64,000 nucleotides of DNA. Origin: Sindora glabra. Its lineage: Eukaryota; Streptophyta; Magnoliopsida; Fabales; Fabaceae. The stretch's first letter is position 1. Each line of letters opens with the position of its first letter. Made by a program: the position numbers and the translations under genes. The DNA lies in NCBI GenBank assembly GCA_020226215.1, contig CM035233.1, forward strand, positions 11,594,001 to 11,658,000, read 5' to 3'. The notes below the pieces were generated by a model. It did no database searches, was not told where the DNA came from, and saw nothing but the letters and a program-made list of their open reading frames with translations. Below are positions 1-11,820 of the stretch, piece by piece.

Positions 1-660
1 TATCAAAGAATGCTAGAGGATATATCCTTTCAAGCTTATATAAAATAATGACAATGTCCTATTTGGCTTGTCGGACATCCTTCCTATTAAGAGTCCTAGA
101 GTATATTTGGTTAAAGAAGTTGCATAACTCAATAATCAAATATAGTGGTTCCTTTGACAAAAATTCTCAAACCAAGGGTCCTAACAATCTTTACATGATA
201 ACATGGCAATCATGTGATTTCAATCCCTTCAACTTTATATCTCGATCAGTAACATTCTTGCTTAGACTCCTAGCAAACCTGTAAGGAAATTTAACATTCT
301 TTATAAACTGGCAAAATCATCTTCGTTCCTCCTAGTTAAAGGTATATGCAACATGTGGTTTGAAAAAGCTAGTCCCTCTTTTCATAGAAATGCAAGTCTG
401 GTTTTATCTTTATGTCTGTCAAATCTTATCTCATATTATCTATGTCTTTTGTTTTATGCTCAATATTTAATAATGTATCTAAAATACTATCATATACATT
501 CTTCTTAATATGCATCACATTAATGTTATACCTCAAGTTCATTGTTGGCTAACATGGAAAGTCAAAAAATATGCTTCTCTTGCTTCAGTTAAGCTCATTG
601 GCACCCCCTTTTGCTTCAAACCACCAAACTAAACATGTTTTCAAGAAAGCCTCTATGCCA
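1..660 (-). pseudogene. TNP2-type CACTA transposase remnant
   Basis: TNP2 transposases bind and cut CACTA termini in the nucleus. Reading the minus strand across several frames gives, in order, a KRSIFFDFP motif (about 552-581), a NVMHIKKNVYDSI-like stretch (about 455-535), an NIEHKTKD-like stretch, and KLKGLKSHDCHVIM (about 196-240). These are in the order and spacing of the conserved middle and C-terminal parts of plant TNP2 proteins. Stops and frameshifts interrupt it throughout, so it cannot encode a working enzyme. The identification rests on recognised family motifs; no alignment was run. Confidence 0.8.
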
Positions 661-1547
661 TCTTACCTAGTTGATCTATGATAATTTCATTTGTAAGAGG
701 ACGAGGGGGGCTCTTCTCTTCGGCCTCCCATTGAACTCCTTATTATTTCTCCATGTGTGACTCCATGGAAGCTAATAACGATTATCAATATAAGCTATTT
801 TCCCATCTAACTCAAACTGATGAAGTATCATCATTGTAGATAGGGCATGCTTTATTAGTATGTTGGAGCTAAATTTATAGCCAAACTCTTCAACAGCAAC
901 AAGTTTCTTAGTTATCGCTAAAAAGTCATCGGTAAAAACTAAAACTCTTCATTGATGGCCTTATTATCAGTATAAATGGAATATTTACTGGCACAATTTC
1001 CTGTGCCAGTCTTCAATGATAATATTTATCATTGCTAAAAGTTCCAAACTTTTATTAACAAAAAAAGTTATTATGAAAGATGGCATGTGAAATTGTTCTA
1101 GTCCATTTTAGCGATAATTGATGTCGTTGGTAAAAGTATTTGCCTTGAAAGTCAAAGACTTTCATAAATGACATTTATCGTCGCTAAAGATGGCATAGTA
1201 AGTAAGGCATGATTTTTAGCAATGATAGTTGTCATCGATGAAAGTCTTTAACTTTTAGCAATGATAATTGTCATCATTGAAAATTTTGTTTCCCACCCAT
1301 TTTTTCTATTCAATATTCAATGACAACTAATATCATCGGTAAAGGTGGTTAATGTCATCGGTAAAGGTCTGGAACTTTCATCGATGACAAATGTTATTAT
1401 TGAAGATTGCTTTTTCCCACCAAATTTTTTTTGTCTAAAAAAATAGTGCTATTTTTATTTTAATTTTTACTGATGACAATGTCATTAGTAAAACCATCAC
1501 TAATGACCAAGTTTTTGTCATCAATGTTGCTCTTTTTTATTGTAGTG
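1..1547 (-). mobile_element. CACTA (En/Spm) element, 5' portion, internally deleted
   Basis: The right boundary reads as a CACTA terminal inverted repeat: on the minus strand it starts CACTACAATAAAAAA (1533-1547). Inside it, about 900-1530 is packed with short subterminal repeats of the type catcggtaaa, atcgatgaaag and tcatcattgaa in both orientations, as is typical of CACTA ends. Further in lie TNP2 transposase remnants on the minus strand, so this is the 5' end and the element continues past the left edge of the window. The subterminal zone passes directly into mid-TNP2 sequence, so the N-terminal half of the transposase looks deleted. Non-autonomous. Confidence 0.85.
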
Positions 1548-4500
1548 ATAGAGTAATAATGTATAACTAATAATTAAAAGAAGATGCTATGAAAGTCTTA
1601 GAATTCAATATGCCATGTTTATGTCTACAATCTTGCATTGAAGTTTCTAAATATTAAATTGTTGACAAAATCATATTTAATTTTAGACATAATATTAAAA
1701 ATTTTATATAAATATTGATAAGATTTAAATAAATAAATTTAATTTTAATTATTATGTATTTTTATAAAAAACTATAATTAATTCAATCATATAAAAATAA
1801 AAATATGATTCTATATCTATATTATTTAGTAATATTAACATTTGAATTATAAAAAACATAGGCATGAAAAAGAAAATTGTAAAAATATACAATGGAATAA
1901 AAATGATATGTATGCTCCAAAATAATGAGTTAAAAATAGAATATATAATTAAATAATTTAATTAAATTCAATCCTTAATTTATTTATAATATTTTATAAT
2001 AAAAGAAAAATGTATAATCTTATATATATTACTAAATGATATTGCTATGTGAATTGTAAAATAATAACAATTGAAAATAGAATATTCAATTATATATTAA
2101 ATAGTTAATTTATTTATAATAATTTTAAAATAAAATATACTATGTTTTATCTAAAAATAAAGTATTCAGTGAAGTAATTCAATTATATCATGTTATATGT
2201 ATAATATACAATAATATTAGCCATATTTAAACCATAAATAACAGAAGTGAGCAAAAAAGAAAGAAAAACATGTATAATGCAAACAAAAAGAGGGAAATAG
2301 TTATAAAGTAATAAGGATTAAAAATAAAATATATAATTAAGTAATTGAATTAAATTAAATTTTAATTTACTTAAAATATTTTTAAAATAAAAAATAATAT
2401 ATTATGTTATAGTTATATTACTTAATGATATTACATTCTAAACTTTAAATAACAAAAGTAAATATGAAAAAATGTATATAATGAAACAAAAAAAAATAAT
2501 GTTTCGATACTTGACAAATGGATGAGGTTGTTTGCCTCCACATATAAAAGTTAGAAATTTTTATTTTTTCATCTAACAGTTATATTATTGATTTAATGGC
2601 AATAAATAATAAAAGAAATTCTTAATAATTTTTTGAAGAAATATTAATTTAAAATATTTAAATTAATTTTAATAACTTTTTATCATCATAATAAATATTC
2701 TTATTAATTAAAAATTATTAATAATTATAAATTTACTTTACTATTATCTATTATTTTATTATTTTTGTTTTCATCACTCTCAGACGTATCCAATCCAAGC
2801 TTCCACGTATTGGAGCTTTTGTCAAACCACTTCCCCAAAGAGCTCGTTAGGGGTCATTGTAAAATTTATGCATTTCATGGGAAAAGAAACATAAGCCAGG
2901 AAAACTTAACTCTCCAGGTTTATCTCTGCCACATGGCTGCCTTTGATTTGTCAAAGAGTATAGGTATGGATGCCTGTACTTCTGACCCAAGGCATGGAAG
3001 GCATCACCATAATATTAACAATGCTATATGTATAAAAAAAAAATTAAAATTATATTTTTAATACAAATAAAAGACTATCATTAAATATAGAATGATGAAA
3101 TAAATTTGTAAAGTTTAATTTAAAAAATTTAAAAAATTTAAAACTCAATTTTAAATCTCATTTATGGTACCTACAACAATTTTGAAATAATATTTTGATG
3201 TCATTAAACATGTTAAAATGGTGATACTCGATTAGATATGTACCAATGATGTTACAAAGTTTTTTTAAATGTTATAAATAGAGGTTATATATCTATATAT
3301 AAACTTTCGTAATCTTTTAACAAAAAGTATAGTTTTTTATGAATTTTACCTTTAATAATAAATAGAAAGCTACAATCCAATCCATAGAAATTGATAGTAA
3401 AAAATATTGAAAATTTTTAATTTTTTTATAGAAAAATGATCAATTTTTACAAAACATGTAAGGATATCTACTAGTGTTAATTTCTTTTAATTTTCACCAA
3501 AACATAACCCATATGAAAATGAATATTTTTTCTTATCCAAAGTAAAAGTTAAAGATATGAATATCTTAAGTAAATGATAAATTTTGAACCATTCAAGTTT
3601 TTAGCCATCAAATCTAAGGGTTATGATAATTTGATTGATAACTTATTTAATTAGTCAATTATATATATTATAGAAATATCCATTATATTTTATTATTAAC
3701 AAATTTTTTCATCTTTTATCATACATTGTCTATCTATTGAAATCTTTGCTTCACTTATTAAGATCAAAAGAAAATTTTACTTTTTGAAATATATTGAATC
3801 AAATATTAATATAATTTAAAAATATAAACATAATTTCTTAAAATATTATTAAATATTGAATGAAGTATTTATTACTTTTATAAATATAGCTAATTCTTAT
3901 AACAATTTTAAAATAAATAGAGTTGATAAAGGAGTCTTATATTTTATTTTTCATACATGAACCCTCCCTAACTTCCATCTCTTCTTAAAAACTAAAGAAG
4001 GATAAATTATATTTAGAGTAAATATAATAATTAATTATTATAATTTTTAAAATTTGTAAATAATATGATTTATTTTTTTATTTTTATTATATTTTTAATA
4101 GAAGTTAGAAATGATTATTTTTATCTCATTGAAAAGCCATTTATCTTGACTCTTTAGTATATAATTTAAATTTTATTCAATATATAAAAAAGCTATCCAA
4201 CAAACTAATAAAAAAATTGAATTTAATTGATCTCTATAAGATATTTTTTTAATAAGTTAATGGAAGAAACACCTCTAGAGGTTAACTTATAACTTATTGA
4301 TCAAATTAATAAGTTATAAGTTAAATTATTTATTATGCGAAATGGAACCATTGATTTATTAAAGATAAATTTAATTTTTTTTGTTGCAACATTAATAGGC
4401 AAAATTATAGTTTTGTGTGCGTGTATATATATATATAAACTGTAAACAATGTTTGAATAAAAATTTTTTTGCTTTTATTAAAAAAAAAGAAAGTATACAA

Positions 4501-5035
4501 ATTTTATATAAACTTACAAGCCCTTCTAAAAAAATTTGAAAAGTTAAAAATAAAAAATATGTGTCAAAGAATTACAAATTTAAAAAACCAAAGATTATTT
4601 GTAGGGAGAAATTTGGTGATATATTATTTATAAATTATAATAAGGAACATGTCACTATAATTTTATATCGAAAACATATTAGCATCAATATTTTTCATTA
4701 AATTTACTTTTAAGTGAAAAAAAGGAAATCATATAGGAGTAAAGTGTACTTTTTTTTACATTTATAATTTATATTTATGATATAATATTTAATTTTTATT
4801 TTAAGTAATTTTATATAATACTCATTTTATTTATTTTATAATCAATAAAATAATTATTTTTGATATAAATATAAAATTAATAATTATATTTAAATCAATA
4901 TATTTATATTTATTATATTTTTCAAATAATAAAAATAAAAGGTGAAAGTGGTCATTTAATAAATTAAGCATGAATAATTTTATATTTTTATCTAAAAATT
5001 ATAAAAAATTCTTTTTATCAAAAAAGTGTGAGTAA
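1548..5035. other. AT-rich intergenic DNA, no gene seen
   Basis: Very AT-rich sequence with short A/T runs and no domain I recognise. A more GC-rich patch at about 2765-3010 has an open frame of 98 codons on the plus strand, without recognisable motifs and without an exon context. Around 4278-4325 there is a palindrome (ttaacttataacttatt and its complement) that matches the edges of the dispersed AT-rich repeat called family R in this annotation. Confidence 0.5.
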
Positions 5036-5253
5036 ACAACTTTTTATAATTTGTAGGTATTTTTTATAGTATCCTTAGAGGTTTAAAACTTAGGGTAATA
5101 TGGTAAAATTTAAGATATTGGATAAGATTACCAAACTCCCAATGGCCACATCACCTTGAATAATCTCATCCAATGATTTAAATTTTACCATATTATCATA
5201 AGTTTCAAACCTTTAAAGGGACTTAAAATTTTCCTAATTTGTAAAAAGTTGAA
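5036..5253. mobile_element. Foldback MITE with about 95-bp terminal inverted repeats
   Basis: The left arm (about 5036-5131) and the reverse complement of the right arm (about 5150-5253) align over nearly their whole length. Both contain gtaatatgg/gataatatgg, taaaattt and ggat[a/g]agatta in the same order. Only about 20 bases separate the arms, so the transcript would fold into a long hairpin. No coding capacity. The superfamily is not assigned because no clear target duplication was seen. Confidence 0.75.
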
Positions 5254-5559
5254 CTTTCTATTTTGACAATTTGTGGTCAACCACACCATTCAAGAATCCT
5301 TTTACTACTTGAAAAACTACACTTCTCATGCGTTTGCAAGCTTAACAAGCTCTTATATCTATCAAAAGTAAAATCAGTGCATTTGATGATTTTAGGTCAC
5401 CTTAATCACATAAATTTTTTAGTTGTGTTATATACATCTTCTAAATATACTTCAACTTTATTCCCCTTTAATAGATTATGAAGGCTACTGCTCTATAACT
5501 TTTATTATTTATTAGGAAGAACTTTCAGTTTAGAATTATATCATACTTTTATTTGATAA

Positions 5560-6690
5560 ATTTCTAAAAATAACTTATAACTTATAAATTAGTAACTTTT
5601 TAAAATTTTTTTAAATTTACTCCTCTTTTTTTTCATCAAAAGGCAACCTATAATCTAATTATATAAATAAATATTTGATATATTCTCATCGATTTAATAT
5701 AAATAAATAAAAAATAAGTAAATAAATATTTAATATCATAAAATATAATTAATTAAATTATAAGTTATTATATTATTTTTATAAATTAATAAATAATATA
5801 TAATGTTATAAATATAATTAAATAAATTTTAGACACTTATATTCTTATTTTGAATATATTAATATAATTTGATCTCAAAATAAATATAAATTATTTTAAT
5901 TGATATATCTATTTATATTAACATATTCTTTTATGTTATTTTATATTTTTTAATTAGTCTAATTTTACCAATTTCAAAAGCTTATTTGGTAGAATGATAA
6001 AAATATAATTGATTATTGATTAATTATAATACATAATAATTATAATTTTTCTCTCATTAATAGCATAACATTTAATAATAATTACAATTCTTGAAGGATA
6101 ATTGTGTAAATACATTCAATAAGAGAGAAATCATAATTGAATACCAAGTTATTTTTTATGAGTTAATTTTTAATCCTAATTTTTCTTTCGCTAAAATCTT
6201 TAATTAATTATCTTTTTAAAAATAAGTAACATTAAAAGTCATGTCATTATTGAGGAAAAAAACTCATAATCATTATACACAATAATCAATTATATTTTTA
6301 TCATTTTACCAAACAAGCTCTAATATAATTAACTAGCATATCAATTATAAGTTATAGACTTTATTTCGTATAACAAATAAATTAATTTATACCTTATTGA
6401 CTAATTTATTAAGTTCTAAATTAACTTCTAAAAATATTTCACATATTAAAAAAATAAATTCTGATTTATTAAATTATTTTAAGTAATTTATAACTTATAA
6501 ATAACTAAATTTTTAAATTTCTTTAAATCTATCCTTATTTTTATTAATTTTACAATTTATATCATTTATTAATATGAATTATTTTAATTTATATTTATTT
6601 ATTTATATTAACATGTTTTTATATATTCTTTTATAATTTTAAATATTATAATAATTAATTTTATAAAATATTTTTTTATATAATTTACTA
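5560..6690. repeat. Family R AT-rich dispersed repeat, interrupted by a MITE
   Basis: This block contains the phrases ataacttataaattagtaac, aaatttactcctcttttt, ataaatatttaatatcat and tttgatctcaaaataaatata, which recur in the same order near 12740-13330, 37720-38200, 38480-39080 and 58900-59480. Positions 5980-6318 are occupied by a separate MITE, and a second partial family R copy follows at about 6370-6690. No coding capacity. Probably an old non-autonomous element whose borders I could not fix. Confidence 0.6.
5980..6318. mobile_element. MITE with about 39-bp terminal inverted repeats, copy 1
   Basis: The left end gcttatttggtagaatgata and the reverse complement of the right end gcttgtttggtaaaatgata match, and the match continues for about 39 bases with only two differences by eye. 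The element is about 339 bp, non-coding, and lies inside a family R repeat. A second, more diverged member is at 59473-59821 in the same position of another family R copy. I saw no convincing target duplication, so the superfamily is left open. Confidence 0.8.
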
Positions 6691-6985
6691 CTTCCTCCGT
6701 TCCTATTTATCTATACTCATTAATCAACTTCATACATATTAAGAGAATAATTTAATTTATTTATTTTTAGTAAATTTTATAAAATTACCATTTATACATA
6801 AAATTTAAAATAGTTAAAAATAAAAAAATATAAAAAAATAAATACAAGTTAATTAATAGTACAAAATAATAAAATATTTATTAATAAAAAAATAAACTTA
6901 AAAAAATATTAAATATTTTATTAAAATTTTAAAATAATAAATAAAAAATATTTTTAAAATGAGACAAATATAAAAAAATAAAAAA
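6687..6985. mobile_element. Possible degraded Stowaway-like MITE
   Basis: The left end tactacttcctccgttcctatttat resembles the tactccctccgtcc ends of plant Stowaway-type MITEs, and the right end (atgagacaaatataaaa, about 6958-6975) looks like a worn complementary end. The interior is A/T runs only. The call rests mainly on the left terminus. Confidence 0.35.
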
Positions 6986-7338
6986 ATAATTTATTAATTA
7001 TCAATTATTTTAATAATATGTCACGATTCCATTAATGATGTACGGTATTCTCAACCATCCTGTTAATTATATCAGAGTAGTCCAAGTCTGCCCTCCAAAG
7101 TCTTCCAGCACGATTGATTGGATAGGTTGGACCCATATTGTGAGGGATTGAGGACAAGCAGGTGACCATGGCAGACACGCGAAAAATCAGTTGGCTACTC
7201 CTTTTCTCTCTCCACAAGCCAATAAAATATTTTGGTGAAAAAAAAGAGGAAATTTTATTATTTATTCTTCTTAAATTCTTTAATTTTTTCCATTCATATT
7301 TTATAAAAAAAATTGAAAGGTTAATAATAGTACATTTA

Positions 7339-7532
7339 TTATATGTTCATTATTATCTCAAATATAAAAATTATATTAAATATATTTATCTAATAAAATT
7401 TCATTAAAATTTTATAATAAGCTAAATAAAAATTTATTATTTTTATTTAGTAGATTTCTTGTTTTAATGAAATTTTATTAGATAAATATATTTAATATTA
7501 TTTTTATATTTGAGATAATAATGAACATATAA
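7339..7532. mobile_element. Near-perfect 194-bp foldback (hairpin) element
   Basis: The left arm, 7339-7409, is almost exactly the reverse complement of the right arm, 7462-7532 (outer ends ttatatgttcattattatct and agataataatgaacatataa). The roughly 50-base middle contains a nested inverted repeat, ctaaataaaaa (about 7422) and tttttatttag (about 7440), so nearly the whole unit folds back. It has no coding content. It looks like a young MITE and, if transcribed, a source of double-stranded small RNA. Confidence 0.8.
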
Positions 7533-7759
7533 TCTTTCGTTTGTTATGTAAAGATAATAATCAATATCACATTTGCTTTATTGTTGCTATTAGTTGAAGA
7601 AATATCGATAGTTCATTGATATGTGGTGAATGATAGAGCAACATCTAAAGTTCTATAAAGAGAGCTAGATGGAGATGAAAATTAAGTTTGAAAATAAATA
7701 AAAAGAAGAGTAAGAGTAACAAAGAGGAAAAAAATAAGATATATTTTATTTATAACATA

Positions 7760-8470
7760 AAAATATTACCATGTCAAGGGTTCTTACCAAACTTCAATAC
7801 CTCTAAATGTCAGTTGTTTTTTGAATTTCCTTATTTTTATAGCAATCTTTAAATGCCATACATTTTAACATTGATTACGTCAAAAAATAATGCATTATGT
7901 TTTATAATAATTTCAAAAATACCATCGTATCCAAATATCAATTAGCTAATTCTAAAATTAACACCTTAAAACTTTTCTTTTTTTAGTAATTTTTAAATAC
8001 CATATATTTTGATATTAATTAAGTAAAAAATTGAAGTTTTAAATTTTCTCATAATTTTAAAAATATCAACGTATTTAAGTAAACCTTGGTTAATTTTACA
8101 ACCAATGTATTAAATTTTCTTATTTTTTTAGTAATCTTAAAATGTCATACATTACAATGTTGGTTAAATAAAAAACTGTTGTTTTAAATTTTCTAAAAAT
8201 TATAAAAAATGTCACTATGTCTAAATAGATAGCAGTTGATTCTAAAATTGACATCTTCAGTTTTCTCATTTTTCCAACCACCTTCAAATACCATATCTTA
8301 TAATATTGGTTAAATAAAAAATCATCATTTTAAGTTCCTTAAGAATTTTAAAAATGTTATTGCATCAAAATAGATATTAGTTATATTAACTAACCATCAT
8401 TTTATTAATTTTAATAATTTAAAAAATATTATCGCAGTAATATAGATATTGACTTTACCTTTTATCCACA
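7760..8470. repeat. Decayed tandem array of about 145-bp units
   Basis: Successive units begin agcaatctttaaatgccata (7841), agtaatttttaaataccata (7985), agtaatcttaaaatgtcata (8130) and a related form at about 8276, giving spacings of 144, 145 and 146. Each unit continues with a gttaaataaaaaa-like block, a ttaaattttct block, an aaaaatatcacnatgt block and a caattgattctaaaattnac block. A partial unit precedes 7841 and a shortened one follows about 8421. No open frame is shared. Origin unknown; it could be a small satellite or the internal repeat of a decayed element. Confidence 0.75.
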
Positions 8471-9141
8471 TTTATTCATCAATACAGAAGCGCAGTTCTG
8501 TAATAGTGAACAACAAATTTTTCGAATAGGATTGGGGCATTTGCTTTTATTCCTTCTATTTCTTCGTCATATCCCTTAATATTGACAATACGTACCTAAA
8601 GTTCATGAATATCCCTGGTCATGTGAAATTTTTGCTATCCTATCCTATTGAATGCAAATAAGATCTGCATAACCCAGAACTACATGTCTGCAAATTTTAC
8701 ATTACTCTTATTGATTTCTCCTTAATGTAACTACCTTTCCTTATAGTATTCTACTTTTATTGCTTGAAGAAGTTGAGGGTAAATTCTTTTGAGGATACGA
8801 AAATTTGTAACACTTATTTTTTATTATTAATTTTTTTCTCTTTTCCTTGTCAAAATTGATTTAGAAAATTAAATAAATTACTTAATAGGATTATTTTTAA
8901 ATTTTAAAAGTGTTACTTATTTTGACTACTAGCGACAAATCAATTTAAAATATGATAAACTTTACCATTGGACTATTAAGTGCAAGTGAAATGTTGCATA
9001 GCTGGTTTTTTTTTCTTTTTTCTTAAAAAAAATATTGCAAAATTTTAAATTTCATTATTTATTTATTCATCTCGGTAAATATGTTAGTTTTGATTAAGTT
9101 TTAATTTATTAAATCTACCTATTTCAAATGCCATATATAGA
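8471..9141. other. Intergenic DNA, nothing recognised
   Basis: Moderately AT-rich sequence without a long open frame, a repeat pair or a motif I can name. Confidence 0.4.
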
Positions 9142-9372
9142 TTTCACCCATGTAAAATCTAATTTTTCTCAATTTTGTTCATATGTAATATTTTGTGTCA
9201 ATTTTATCTTTTTTAAATAATAATTTGTTCAATCTTTCATCCATTTATTAATTTTTTCAATTCTATCTCTTTAGGGACAAAATTAGTCAAATTTAAAATT
9301 TCACAATGATAAAATTGATATAAAATATTTCATAGGGATGAAATTGAGAAAATTAAATTTCACATAGTTGAA
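9142..9372. mobile_element. Foldback MITE with about 65-bp inverted arms
   Basis: The left arm begins tttcacccatgtaaaatcta (9142). The reverse complement of the right arm begins tttcaactatgtgaaattta (ending at 9372). The match continues through ttctcaatttt, ttatgtnatattttgtntcaattttatc. The unit is about 230 bp with no coding content. Target duplication not identified. Confidence 0.7.
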
Positions 9373-9539
9373 AAAGGGGGTTTTCTCCTAGAAAGTATCT
9401 AAATTTTAACTACCATAGTAGAATTTAAAAGTAAAGTACTGGTGCAATTTCATTTCACTTGTAATACTCCTTAATTTAAAATTAATTTTCTTATATTGGT
9501 TTAAAAATATTCACATATTTGGATTTTTTAATCCATTGA

Positions 9540-10887
9540 TCTTCATAGTCCAATGCTTCCTTTAGCAGCTCTCCAGTAGGTTTGCTAGATGTTGATGAAC
9601 ACGATATTGCTAATGAAATATTCGACATTCGCTAAGGGCATAAAAAGGCAATTGGTCGTGTGCTTGCTATAATGGCATATGGCACCACTAACACCAATTC
9701 ATCCATTGTAGCATTTCCTCCAAAGTACTAGCAAGATGCAACATTTTGGAGGAGGTGTAGACTTATATCACTAAGACTCAGCAGGCTCTAGCTACAATGA
9801 AGGAGCATATTTGTTATCATTAGGAACTATAGCAAAAGCACCATACTCTTCTTGAGGGAATGCATTTTGCTTTATAGTTCTTGGAATTTTCTCTCCTTTC
9901 TCTCAAGATGCTATCTCCTTCTCCTCTTCGAATGAAAATCCCTTGATCGAAAGTATCATCCAAATTCACTTTTAAATTGCCTTCTACTTCACAGCAATGA
10001 CCCTCACCCTCATCCTAACCATAGTCGTACCCACCTCCATTATGGCCCTAGTATCTGCCTTTAGATGATGGAGGGGATGATGATGATGATGACGACAGGG
10101 ACTATTATTTCAAAGAGTTTGTATCATACAAATTTATTTTGATACTTTATATTATGTATATATGTGAATTACTTGCTTTATTATATATTATTTAAAGTTA
10201 GTTTATATTTCATTTGTTTTTACAATTGATTGTGTTAAATATATTATTTAGGGGAGTTTATTAACATCTACAAGTTCAAAAAATTATTATCATTTTATTT
10301 TAGTTATATATAAATAACTAAGTATGAACACAAATGTAAAAAATAAATAACTAAATATGATATGTAAAAAAAATCATGAACCCACACAGAATTTTTTTTT
10401 TAAATGACCTATACAAGTGATAAGGGCTATATAGATGACACTGTCATCTGGGTAAGGAAACCTATACAGATGATAAGTGTAGTTTGTATAGCCCCTGTCG
10501 TTTGTATAGGTCTTAACCTACACAAATGAAAAATATCATCTCTATAGCCCTTGTTTTCTATATAGGTCCAATCATACATAGATGATAGTGTTATCTGCAT
10601 AACCCTTGTCGTCTGTATAAGTCCAACTCTCCACAGACGATAATTGTTGTTTGTATAGTCCTTGTCATCTTCATAGGTTTGTCTATAGAGTGACAAGTGT
10701 CGCCTGTATAGGTACAACCTACATAGATGATTGAAAAAAATATCGTCTGTGTAGGGTGCAACAAGCATAATTCTATACAGATGACCTAATATAAATGACA
10801 TTATCATCTATAATAGCAATACAAATGACAAGTCAAGTTTATACAGATGACTTTTGTGGTTTGTATTACCCTTTTTTTTTTGTAGTG
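9540..10887. mobile_element. Second CACTA-type element, right-hand end
   Basis: The right border reads as a CACTA terminal repeat: on the minus strand it starts CACTACAAAAAAAAAAGGG (about 10869-10887). Inside it, 10390-10860 is a dense field of subterminal repeats (tacagatgataag, cgtctgtataggt and variants, both orientations). Further left, about 9540-10130, lies a more GC-rich block that looks like eroded coding DNA with an acidic run (about 10065-10100, GGDDDDDDD in one plus-strand frame). I did not find the matching left terminus, and the coding block is not identified. Confidence 0.65.
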
Positions 10888-11393
10888 TCACATTATTGAT
10901 AATTATCATTTACAATCTTAAAGTTTTAATATTATATAAAGTACCGATTGTTTCCAAAAATATGAGCTAATAGAAGAAAAAAGTCGGTAATTTTTTTATT
11001 ATTCTAAAAACTACTATAACTAAGTTTTTATTTATTTATTTATAAAAAGTATATTTTACACCATTAAAACTTCACATAATGACCAATTATGATCTTAAAT
11101 TTTAAAAGCCTATAAATGATCACACTTCTCGCATTATGATAGAAGTGTTGGATCAATATAATTTAACTTGCACCTTTTACTTTATGAGCAAGGACGCCAT
11201 AAAAATTAAATATTTGTAGCTAATATAGTTAATTTTAAATAATATTTTATTAATTATGTCAATAATTTATTTATTAAAATTAAGAATTTAATTATTTTTA
11301 TAGCTGAATAATTTTTAAAGAGTTGGCTATGATAGATGACATCTATTAAGTATTTTAGGTTAAGTAAAAAAGATATATAAAGTTAATTTTCTT
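10888..11393. other. Intergenic DNA, nothing recognised
   Basis: AT-rich sequence between the CACTA terminus and the SINE-like block. No open frame of note and no motif recognised. Confidence 0.4.
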
Positions 11394-11556
11394 TTTTGAG
11401 ACTAGTCATCCGATATCCAACAGGTTTCGTTGGGTTGCTGACTAATCCGGATTCGAGGTGAGTTGGACCGAATATGGGAGAAAGCTCTCCTAACACTATC
11501 TACTCTATCCACAAAACTCGAACCTGAGGCCTTACTTAAGGGATGCCGAACTCCTT
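11394..11556 (-). mobile_element. SINE-like element, 5'-truncated
   Basis: On the minus strand this stretch contains an RNA polymerase III B-box-like motif, ggttcgagttt (about 11513-11523), preceded by aagtaaggcctca. It continues through ccgaatccggattagtca-like text and ends in an A-rich tail near 11394. That layout resembles tRNA-derived plant SINEs. No A box is visible: the left side of the SINE abuts a gag-like exon directly, so its 5' end is missing or fused. The name is tentative because no database comparison was possible. Confidence 0.5.
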
Positions 11557-11820
11557 TATAGGCATTGGCCAACGTGCTCCAAGCATCTATGGCTGAGTCT
11601 TCCGCCGAGGAACAATCCAAAATAAGACCAACTGCCTCTGTTCCGCATGATATTAGAATCGTATGAAATGCCGTTGCATTCTTCCTCTTCCAAATTACAG
11701 TTGGCTCCATGCAATCTTCTTCTGCAACATTCCGAAGATGTTGAGCGAATAAATGGTTTTTCATACAAACACTCCATCCTTCACAATCGTAGCTCCGGCC
11801 CAAGAGTTTGTGGCCATCAT
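11557..11820 (-). pseudogene. Orphan first exon of a DUF4219/UBN2-ankyrin family gene
   Basis: On the minus strand, from a start near 11820 (atgatggccacaaactc), the sequence encodes a copia-gag-like domain: GATIVK, then GWSVCMKNHLFAQ, WKRKNATAFHTILISCG and DAWSTLANAYKG. These are the signatures of the N-terminal exon of plant ankyrin/PGG genes. About ten residues are missing after GATIVK with a frame change, so it is broken. At the 3' side no splice donor is found where the sister exons have one; SINE-like sequence begins instead. No ankyrin or PGG exons follow below 11.4 kb, so this is a solitary exon. Confidence 0.75.

Noticed and set aside
2765..3061. 98-codon open frame in a GC-richer patch
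   Set aside because: No recognisable motif, no splice context and a poly-lysine end from an A run. Left as unrecognised sequence.
10427..10807. 126-codon open frame on the minus strand
   Set aside because: It coincides with the subterminal repeat field of the second CACTA element; the protein is just the repeat read through, with YxxDD/RLYLYR periodicity from the DNA.
11513..11523. ggttcgagttt as part of a tRNA gene
   Set aside because: No acceptor stem, D-arm or anticodon arm can be placed around it; a SINE B box fits better.
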